From the NCBI GenBank assembly GCA_030425205.1, contig JAUIAP010000044.1, positions 1-50,588 on the forward strand: DNA of 50,588 nucleotides, given 5' to 3'. A program made the position numbers and the translations under genes. Positions 45,172-50,588 of this stretch are shown one piece after another; within the stretch, counting starts at the first letter, position 1, and every line of letters begins with the position of its first letter. The stretch is from Anaerolineae bacterium. GTDB lineage: Bacteria; Chloroflexota; Anaerolineae; Promineifilales; Promineifilaceae. A model generated the notes under the pieces. That model saw only the letters and a list, made by a program, of their open reading frames with translations, was not told where the DNA came from and ran no database searches.

Positions 45172-45196
45172 CATCTCAACAACTTAGCGGTATCTT
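45141..45196 (+). promoter_or_regulatory. Response-regulator boxes before the efflux operon
   Basis: Units CAAACAACAAC, CAAATCAGTTC, TTCATAACATC and TCAACAACTTA run from 45143 at 11-bp spacing, with TATCTT at 45191-45196 as -10. TTCATA lies 26 bp before the -10; at the 42.0- and 43.1-kb promoters TTCACA lies 26 and 25 bp before. The boxes overlap the kinase stop codon. Confidence 0.6.
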
Positions 45197-45284
45197 TGTA
45201 CCCATATGTTGTTGAAAAATTGAACTGGAATTCGTGAGATTTTTGGGATGCTGCTGCAGGTTTATCAATAAACGGGTAATTAGC

Positions 45285-45418
45285 ACCTATGGTTAAAACC
45301 AAAGGCTGACACGCAAAACACGCTGAAGCGCGTTGTCTTCCAGTGTGTTTTAACGCACTTTGTGTAACAGCCTTCGAACGCGAAGCGGGGGCGGTAGCCC
45401 TATTTTAACCGCAGGATT
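45285..45418. repeat. Small inverted-repeat element, copy 3, ahead of the truncated adaptor
   Basis: ATGGTTAAAACCAAAGGCTG (45289-45308) through TTTTAACCGCAGGATT (45403-45418) closely matches copy 1 over its length. It carries an extra ~28-bp GC-rich insert (45373-45400). It lies between the regulated promoter and the surviving part of the adaptor gene. Confidence 0.7.
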
Positions 45419-45465
45419 TTGTCCCCGTTTTATTTGTTAACTTACAAGAGCATTCCAAAAACCCC

Positions 45466-46302
45466 ATGAATTCCAGTTTTTGTTTGGAGAACGGTCATGT
45501 CCATGTGCAGGGGGCGCAAATTCAGGTGCAGCAGGCGCAACTTTCGGTTCAACAGGCACAGGACGCATTAGAAGAGGAGGCGGCGACAATTGGCGACCAA
45601 ATTGCAGTCGCGCAACGCGCCGTCACCCAAGCCGAGCTAAATCTACAACAGGCGCGGCTAAATTTGCTGTCCGTGATGGATACGAGTCAGGCTGAGCTGA
45701 ACTTGCGACAGGCTGAATTGAATTTTGAGGCGGCGCGGCGGCGATCGGCCGATACCGCCATCATCGCACCTTTCGCGGGAACCATCCTCGCTGTCTCCGC
45801 CAGTGTCGGGCAGACGGCTGGCACGACGCCGCTCATCACGCTCGCCAACCTCGATCAGGCGATGATTGAACTCTATTTAGACGAAAGCGACATCGCCAGC
45901 GTCGCCGTCGGCAATCCGATCAGCGTCGTGTTTGATGCCTTGCCCGAACAGACCTTTACGGGTGAGGTGATGTACGTCGATCCCCAGCTCATTGTCGCGA
46001 ACAATGGCACAACCGTTCGCACGCTCGCCTCGATTGAGACCGACCTAATCGGCACACAGCCCGTCGTTGGTATGAACGGCACGGTTGATGTCATCGGCGG
46101 ACAAGCCCAAAATGCGCTGCTTGTTCCGATAGAAGCGGTGCGCGAGCTATCGCCGGGTCAGTTCGCCGTCTTTGTGATGGAAAATGGCGAGCCAAAATTG
46201 ACCTTTGTTGAGGTTGGTCTACGCGACTTCACTTTTGCCGAAATTACAAGCGGCCTCCAAGTCGGTGATATCGTCACGACAGGGATCGTCGAAACACAAT
46301 AA
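45466..46302 (+). pseudogene. MacA/HlyD-type efflux adaptor lacking its N-terminus
   Basis: The 278-residue frame begins inside the coiled-coil hairpin (VQQAQLSVQQAQDALEEE, then NLRQAELNFEAARRRSADT). It continues with the second lipoyl half (IIAPFAGTILAVSASVGQTAG), beta-barrel (NPISVVFDALPEQTFTGEV) and membrane-proximal domain (VPIEAVRELSPGQFAVFV). Intact adaptors begin with a membrane anchor or lipoprotein signal and the first lipoyl half, ~80-120 residues; nothing like these lies between the promoter and this ORF, and repeat copy 3 does. The remaining codons are undamaged, so the loss may be recent, or the start is misread. Followed by MacB-like ATPase and permease genes. Confidence 0.65.
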
Positions 46303-46306
46303 AGCC

Positions 46307-46356
46307 GGAGCGCGGACGCCTCGTCAGTCAAAAAGCGGACGAGGCGTCCGCGCTCC
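46307..46356. repeat. 19-bp perfect inverted repeat between adaptor and ATPase genes
   Basis: GGAGCGCGGACGCCTCGTC (46307-46325) and its exact complement (46338-46356) flank a 12-nt loop. It fills almost the whole gap. The same element, slightly diverged, fills the next gap (47084-47145). Confidence 0.75.
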
Positions 46357-46364
46357 TAATTGGT

Positions 46365-47081
46365 ATGAAATCAATCATCCAAACAAATGGATTGCGAAAA
46401 ATTTACGGCATGGGCGACATTCAAGTTGCCGCGTTGGACGGCGTGGACGTGCGGATTGACGAAGGGGAGTTTGTCGCCGTCATGGGGCCGTCGGGGTCGG
46501 GCAAGAGTACGCTGATGAACATATTGGGGTGTCTGGATCGGCCGACTTCTGGCAGCTACTATCTTGCGGGACAAGACGTGAGCGGACTAGATAAAGTCGA
46601 ACTCGCCGCCATCCGCAACTATCGACTTGGCTTCATCTTTCAGTCGTTTAATCTACTTTCGCGCACGTCGGCACTCCGCAACGTCATGCTCCCACTAGTC
46701 TATCAGCGACACACTCGCCTCTCGCAGAAAGAGCGTGAGGAAAAGGGGATGGCGGCGTTAGAGTCGGTCGGATTGGCTGACCGGGCCCACCATGAGCCGA
46801 TGGAATTGTCAGGCGGTCAGCGGCAGCGCGTGGCGATTGCACGTGCGTTGGTCAATGACCCCGTGCTGATTATGGCAGACGAGCCGACAGGCAATCTCGA
46901 CAGCAAGACGACTCATGAAATCATGGGGCTGCTGCACGACCTGCATGGGCGCGGCCGCACCATCGCCATGGTGACACATGAGCCAGAGATGGCGGCGCAA
47001 ACGCAGCGCACAATCATTTTGCGGGATGGCAAAATTGAGTCAGACGGACGCGCCGTTTTGGACGTAATGGCCGAAAATTAA
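46365..47081 (+). CDS. MacB/LolD-type ABC efflux ATPase
   Basis: This 238-residue protein has Walker A GPSGSGKST, Q-loop FQSFNLL, signature LSGGQRQR, Walker B LIMADEPTGNLDS and switch His MVTHEP. The LIMADEPTGNLD form and the length are typical of the MacB/LolD/FtsE group working with FtsX-fold permeases. It starts 9 bp after the inverted repeat and is paired with the 47153 permease. Octamer at 46538. Confidence 0.92.
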   Translation: MKSIIQTNGLRKIYGMGDIQVAALDGVDVRIDEGEFVAVMGPSGSGKSTLMNILGCLDRPTSGSYYLAGQDVSGLDKVELAAIRNYRLGFIFQSFNLLSRTSALRNVMLPLVYQRHTRLSQKEREEKGMAALESVGLADRAHHEPMELSGGQRQRVAIARALVNDPVLIMADEPTGNLDSKTTHEIMGLLHDLHGRGRTIAMVTHEPEMAAQTQRTIILRDGKIESDGRAVLDVMAEN

Positions 47082-47083
47082 CT

Positions 47084-47145
47084 GGAGCACGGACGGCTCG
47101 TCCGAACTTTTTTCCAATAAGCGACGGACGAGGCGTCCGCGCTCC
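47084..47145. repeat. Second copy of the GGAGCGCGGACG inverted repeat
   Basis: Arms 47084-47104 and 47125-47145 (21 bp, two or three mismatches) flank a T-rich 20-nt loop. It occupies the gap between ATPase and permease genes and matches the element at 46307-46356. Confidence 0.7.
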
Positions 47146-47152
47146 CAGAGAT

Positions 47153-48466
47153 ATGACTGTACTAGAACACGATATAGGCGTTGACATGGCGCCAAATAGA
47201 CCAGAGGTTGCTCTCGAAGATTTCGCAGGTGGCATCATCAATCCGGGTGAGATCGCACGCATATCATGGGAGGCGATCATTCGCAACAAGGTGCGCTCGT
47301 TGCTGACAATGTTGGGGGTCATCATCGGTGTGGCGGCGGTCATCATTATGGTGGCAATCAGCGCAGGGACGGAAGCGGCAATCGCGGCACAGATCGAAGG
47401 TCTGGGCGCAAATTTGGCGTTTGTGCAGTCGTCGTTTGGGCGTGGTGGGCCCGGTGGCGGTAACAATAACCAACCCACATTGGTGCGCGATGATGCTGAC
47501 TTGATCGCTGACGTGAGCGGGGTCGTCGGCACAGTGGTCGAGCAAAATACGGTGCAGACCGTGCGGGCAAACAGCATCACGCTTTCGGAAGCGTCAATTG
47601 TTGGCACAACCATCGACTATCCCAGCGTGCGCGACGTGCCGATTGCACAGGGTCGCTTTTTCAACGAACAAGAGGAAGACCGTAGCTCAAAGGTCGCTGT
47701 GTTAGGCGCAGGTGTCGCAACGGAGTTGTTTGGCGAAGTTGATCCCATCGGTCAACCATTGACGATTGGCACGACACGCCTCGTCGTCATCGGTGTTGCT
47801 GGGGAGAAGGGAGTTGTCGGCAATGTCGATTTTGACGCACAAATCTATCTCCCAATTCAGCTTGTATTCGACAAATTCCTGCCATCACAATTTGCGCGGT
47901 TTTCGGGCAATCAGGTGCGGATCATCTATGCTGAAATAGCGGAGGACGCGGTGATGGACGATGTCCTGCTGCAATTGGAGTTAAAGCTGTTGGGGAGTAA
48001 GGGGTTGACGGCCGAGGAATCCCCCTTCACGATTCAGACCCAGCAGGATATTGTAGACACGCAAGGGGCGGCGACGGAGGCGTTCCGCAATTTGCTGGCG
48101 TGGGTTGCGGGCGTGTCGCTGGTTGTCGGCGGGATTGGGATTATGAATATCATGCTCGTCAGCGTCACTGAGCGAACGCGCGAGATCGGCATTCGGCAAT
48201 CGGTTGGCGCAACGCCCAACGATATTCGACTGCAATTCTTGACCGAAGCGATTATGTTGAGTTTGGTCGGTGGATTAATTGGGGTTGGATTAGGGGTTGG
48301 TGGTGCGACGCTTTTCGGCCGAACTTCCGACATGCCCACCTTGGTCGTGCCTAGCTCGATCTTTCTGGCATTCGGCTCAGCCGCTGCCATCGGCATCTTC
48401 TTCGGTTTTTTCCCTGCAAACAAGGCAGCACAACTTGACCCAATTGATGCGCTGCGGCATGAGTAA
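47153..48466 (+). CDS. MacB-type FtsX-fold permease
   Basis: This 437-residue protein has TM1 (~50-72, SLLTMLGVIIGVAAVII), a large extracytoplasmic MacB-PCD-like domain (~75-310) and the FtsX domain with three further membrane segments (~318-345, 370-395, 400-425). It ends FFPANKAAQLDPIDALRHE, the standard MacB tail. A GGPGGGNNN run (~98-107) is a flexible loop. With the ATPase and adaptor it should export a small molecule or peptide, under control of the adjacent two-component system. An in-frame ATG at 47187 is an alternative start. Confidence 0.9.
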   Translation: MTVLEHDIGVDMAPNRPEVALEDFAGGIINPGEIARISWEAIIRNKVRSLLTMLGVIIGVAAVIIMVAISAGTEAAIAAQIEGLGANLAFVQSSFGRGGPGGGNNNQPTLVRDDADLIADVSGVVGTVVEQNTVQTVRANSITLSEASIVGTTIDYPSVRDVPIAQGRFFNEQEEDRSSKVAVLGAGVATELFGEVDPIGQPLTIGTTRLVVIGVAGEKGVVGNVDFDAQIYLPIQLVFDKFLPSQFARFSGNQVRIIYAEIAEDAVMDDVLLQLELKLLGSKGLTAEESPFTIQTQQDIVDTQGAATEAFRNLLAWVAGVSLVVGGIGIMNIMLVSVTERTREIGIRQSVGATPNDIRLQFLTEAIMLSLVGGLIGVGLGVGGATLFGRTSDMPTLVVPSSIFLAFGSAAAIGIFFGFFPANKAAQLDPIDALRHE

Positions 48467-48504
48467 TTGTGTCGTGCTGTGAAGCGGATATGACAGTCTA
48501 ATGG

Positions 48505-48542
48505 CGCAACAGAACCGTCAGTGATTTGACGGTTCTGTTGCG
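48505..48542 (+). terminator. Hairpin ending the efflux operon
   Basis: A 16-bp perfect stem (48505-48520 with 48527-48542) has a 6-nt loop, 39 bp past the permease stop. No T-run follows, so it may act by stabilising the 3' end or with Rho. Confidence 0.65.
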
Positions 48543-48644
48543 GATTAGCTGCACAACCCAAAATTTTTACTCGCCTTTACTTAAACTAATCCAGCCAATA
48601 TCTCTTACGATAATAACCCTTACAGGAATCTACACCTAGCAGCT

Positions 48645-48673
48645 ACCGCTGAAAGTCACGAACTTTCAGTGGT
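48645..48673 (-). terminator. Hairpin at the end of the minus-strand lipoprotein gene
   Basis: A 12-bp stem with one G-T pair (48645-48656 with 48662-48673) overlaps the stop codon of the leftward gene (48666-48668). It lacks a strong T-run. Confidence 0.4.
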
Positions 48674-49733
48674 GAACCTCGGGCCAGTGTTCAAAAGGTG
48701 TCTCAATGCAATATCCGTTTTCACCATTATGCAGCACTGCTTCATAAAAATTACTCACTGAAAAGTTTGTCGTTAGCTCGATTGATTTTGCATTCTCACC
48801 AAGACGTAAAAGAGATGACCTATTTTCTTCGGACCTGTCTAAAATCGTTTTATTATTATCTGGATTCCAAACCGATGGATCCCAAGTGATCAATTGTCCG
48901 TACTCTGTGTGCCCTAAACAACCAATTATAACCTCGTCAACAGTACTGTATTTGCCTTTTATCTCATATGCCACATAAAAGCCATGACTAGGATAGTAAA
49001 TGCTCAATCGAAACATCTCAGAATTTTGGAAAGCCTCAATCCAAATGGCTGCTGGTTGTCCATATACTTCAAACAATGACCTCACAGAGAATGATGTATG
49101 TTCAGGCAAAGTCACCAATGCCTCGTTTAGAACCCCATTTATGAAATAGTATTCTTGTCGCATGTCAGTACCAGCCGTATACAGAGGTGAATCCAGAAAA
49201 ACACCTAGAATAACATCACCGTCTGATGTCTCGTAGGTATCAAAATATATGGTGCGTTGCATAATCCAACGCAATACTTCGTCGTATTTGGTTTTTTGAG
49301 GATGGAAATTTAGAAAGCATGGTAGCAGACAATTGGGATCCTCAAAAATATCTTCCATGTCGATTGCTACACTCTCAGGAGATATTGAAGTTACTTCAAT
49401 TGTTGCAACCTTTGTAGATTTGACCTCTGGCGATAAAGTGATAGTTTTATCGTTTATATCAAGTGTAGTATCTACTACCACCTCAGTTGATGCTAAAGAC
49501 GTAACATCTGTATGTGTTTCTTGATGATTTTTGTCTTGTTGATCCATTGTGATTGCAACCACTGTCTCATTCTCATTCGTTGTAATCGTTACCTCTGGAA
49601 CCTGTATGGTTGCACTGGGGATCGTAGCTCTTTGTATAGAGACATTTGGTTCGGTTATTGAACAAGCACTCAATAGTATTGCGGTCAATAGATATACTAA
49701 GTGCAATAGCGAACGGAAATATTGACAAATCAT
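48666..49733 (-). CDS. Lipoprotein of unknown function, AT-rich
   Basis: This 355-residue protein has a lipoprotein signal (LLTAILLSACS) and a ~100-residue Thr/Ser/Val-rich linker. A globular domain (~130-355) contains NCLLPCFLNFHPQKTKYDEV (cf. the C-x-LPC-W/F pattern in other Chloroflexota lipoproteins) and two late Cys residues. Base composition is clearly more AT-rich than the rest of the window, with a different codon choice (TTA, ATA, AAT frequent), so recent acquisition is likely. It overlaps the start side of the next gene by 4 nt, so both are one transcript. It may be an immunity or accessory partner of that metallopeptidase; this is a guess. Confidence 0.6.
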   Translation of the reverse strand: MICQYFRSLLHLVYLLTAILLSACSITEPNVSIQRATIPSATIQVPEVTITTNENETVVAITMDQQDKNHQETHTDVTSLASTEVVVDTTLDINDKTITLSPEVKSTKVATIEVTSISPESVAIDMEDIFEDPNCLLPCFLNFHPQKTKYDEVLRWIMQRTIYFDTYETSDGDVILGVFLDSPLYTAGTDMRQEYYFINGVLNEALVTLPEHTSFSVRSLFEVYGQPAAIWIEAFQNSEMFRLSIYYPSHGFYVAYEIKGKYSTVDEVIIGCLGHTEYGQLITWDPSVWNPDNNKTILDRSEENRSSLLRLGENAKSIELTTNFSVSNFYEAVLHNGENGYCIETPFEHWPEVHH

Positions 49734-50227
49734 CGTCCACCTCCTGTGTCGAGTGCTTGCCAGTTACGCATGTAGTTATCCATATAGGTGGCACGGCGCC
49801 TACCAGCATCGTCAGCTGCCCACTTATTAAATACCCAACCTAAGAACATATCAGCGAATATCTCCTCTTCAATATTCGAGCGAGATTTTTGCCATTCAGG
49901 ATAATTGCCATAAAATCCTCCAGCCGCTCTATTTTGGGGAAAAAGCTGATTGTTTGCAATATATGTTCCTAAATCACCGCTTGGCATTTCATTCCTCAGA
50001 AAATCATATACATGACCAAGCTCATGCACAACCAATCTCGAATTCCCGACTATTTCACCAGCGGCCACTACTCTTGTACGGATATTTCCCTCAGCATCTC
50101 GCAAAGGATCACCATTTTCATCTGTTAGAGCTTGTCGGGTATGAGTATATACGTTAACAGTGCTTGGTGAATTGCGACTAACACTTGCTGTACAACCAAG
50201 ATCAACTTCGCAAATACCATTTGTCAA
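49730..50227 (-). CDS. Zincin metallopeptidase domain (HELGH), N-terminally truncated toxin-like fragment
   Basis: The 165-residue frame holds RLVVHELGHVYDFL (HExxH zinc motif) and, ~45 residues on, SNIEEEIFADMFLGWVFNKW with candidate downstream Glu/Asp ligands. The first residues (TTG start, CEVDLGCTASVSRN) look like the inside of a protein, and an in-frame TGA lies just two codons upstream. So this is probably the C-terminal effector domain of a larger RHS/polymorphic-toxin-type protein whose front is gone, or an orphan cassette. AT-rich like its neighbour. Confidence 0.55.
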   Translation of the reverse strand: MTNGICEVDLGCTASVSRNSPSTVNVYTHTRQALTDENGDPLRDAEGNIRTRVVAAGEIVGNSRLVVHELGHVYDFLRNEMPSGDLGTYIANNQLFPQNRAAGGFYGNYPEWQKSRSNIEEEIFADMFLGWVFNKWAADDAGRRRATYMDNYMRNWQALDTGGGR

Positions 50228-50495
50228 TAGTCAGTTACGATGTACCACCTAAATTGGCGAATACGGTGTCCCAGAAAAACCTCAGTTTGTAAGTGAAAAT
50301 TTGTTTCAAAAAGTCGCAAATGCGACCCACATTTCGGCCGAAAAAACAGCCCCACTAGCTAACTCAAAACAACATCACCTCCCCTTCTTTTTCTTTTTCT
50401 TTTTCTTGTGTCTTCATGAATCACAAATAGCAGTAGGGGGTGTGGGTATGTGGGAAACAGTCGTACCGTTTTCCACATATCCAGCACCCCAGCTT
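50228..50495. other. Non-coding stretch with octamer and pyrimidine repeat
   Basis: I see no convincing gene. It holds a TCGGCCGA at 50334-50341 and a tract of about four C-T5 units near 50383-50407 (homopurine on the minus strand). An open frame on the plus strand (50301-50588) translates the tract as polyphenylalanine and looks spurious. Confidence 0.5.
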
Positions 50496-50588
50496 TTAGG
50501 CGCGACAACGAGTTATCAAGCGGCGCATGACGGCATCGAGTCTGTCCAGATCAAGAACGGCCGACTTACCCAGATAGGCGTTGTGTAA
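50496..50588 (-). CDS. Possible C-terminal end of a leftward gene entering from the right edge
   Basis: On the minus strand 30 codons are open from the edge to TAA at 50496-50498, reading YLGKSAVLDLDRLDAVMRRL. The residue mix looks like an ordinary soluble helix and the codon choice matches the main genome rather than the AT-rich island. Too short to name. Confidence 0.3.
   Translation of the reverse strand, partial: LHNAYLGKSAVLDLDRLDAVMRRLITRCRA

Larger units (their letters stand above)
789..50341. repeat. Dispersed highly iterated palindrome TCGGCCGA (about 52 copies)
   Basis: Counted by eye, copies start at 789, 1598, 3402, 3618, 3990, 4918, 5107, 5771, 6644, 7135, 7693, 7965, 8743, 10043, 10855, 12089, 15441, 15878, 16254, 16589, 17944, 19142, 19569, 20443, 20552, 21851, 22088, 23287, 23730, 24872, 25777, 25937, 25963, 27367, 27499, 29554, 31223, 31585, 31939, 34570, 36758, 39695, 40895, 42240, 42811, 44203, 44881, 44935, 45745, 46538, 48315 and 50334. 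Most are flanked by A/T on both sides. All three reading frames are used (Ser-Ala-Glu/Asp; Ile/Phe-Gly-Arg; Arg-Pro), and three copies are intergenic, so the constraint is on DNA and not on protein. Confidence 0.85.

Noticed and set aside
45197..45284. Search for the missing adaptor N-terminus upstream of the repeat
   Set aside because: Frames checked by eye contain stops or no hydrophobic anchor; nothing resembles the first lipoyl half.
50301..50588. Plus-strand ORF at the right end
   Set aside because: Runs through the pyrimidine tract as polyphenylalanine; the minus strand shows more protein-like sequence at the edge.

Overview
The window looks like a chromosomal segment of a Chloroflexota bacterium (Anaerolineae/Caldilineae-like). 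This is judged from protein style only: giant LamG surface proteins, lipoproteins with Pro/Thr-rich linkers, a dipeptide-type ABC importer beside uronate genes, GntR-LacI hybrid regulators, and small YLDPNTGG membrane proteins. I did not compute GC content; it appears moderate, with the last ~2 kb visibly more AT-rich. No rRNA, tRNA, CRISPR array or intact transposase was seen.

Layout. (1) 1-902: start of a leftward HTH-regulator gene leaving the window, with a palindromic operator. (2) 903-8028: a rightward, tightly coupled cell-surface glycan module: small leader ORF, Wzz-like co-polymerase, YLDP mini-protein, alkaline-phosphatase-superfamily enzyme, membrane protein, TAT-exported sulfatase-fold enzyme and GT39-type glycosyltransferase. 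(3) 8062-8971: remnant of an ORF6C phage antirepressor plus repeats. (4) 8972-21184: one 12.2-kb gene for a 4070-residue LamG/thrombospondin-3-type surface protein. (5) 21452-26829: a lipoprotein fusing an alpha/beta hydrolase to a trypsin-like domain, coupled to an Xaa-Pro aminopeptidase. (6) 26970-27704 (minus): an exported helical-repeat protein, paralogous to one at 42.1 kb.

(7) 27984-41841: a complete unsaturated-uronide uptake and catabolism locus: GntR-LacI repressor, kduI, kduD, GH88 hydrolase, LamG+DUF1961 protein, five-gene peptide/oligosaccharide-type ABC importer and an Asp-box propeller protein. The regulator and the operon diverge from a shared region with three matching operators. 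Imported lyase products would be split by GH88, and the unsaturated uronate converted by KduI and KduD toward KDG. (8) 42105-48466: exported helical-repeat protein, OmpR-type two-component system and MacAB-like efflux operon. Four promoters (27.8, 42.0, 43.1, 45.2 kb) carry the same 11-bp-periodic repeats at a fixed distance from the -10, so they look like one regulon of this system. The efflux adaptor has lost its N-terminus next to a small inverted-repeat element. (9) 48666-50588: an AT-richer island with a lipoprotein, an HELGH metallopeptidase fragment of the polymorphic-toxin kind and a simple-sequence tract.

The most striking signal ignores gene boundaries. The palindrome TCGGCCGA occurs about 52 times, roughly once per kb against one or two expected. 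It is used in all three reading frames, on genes of both strands and in gaps. At most copies the DNA switches abruptly from G>C on the left to C>G on the right. This looks like a HIP1-like highly iterated palindrome tied to a local strand-asymmetry switch, and I know of no description of it.
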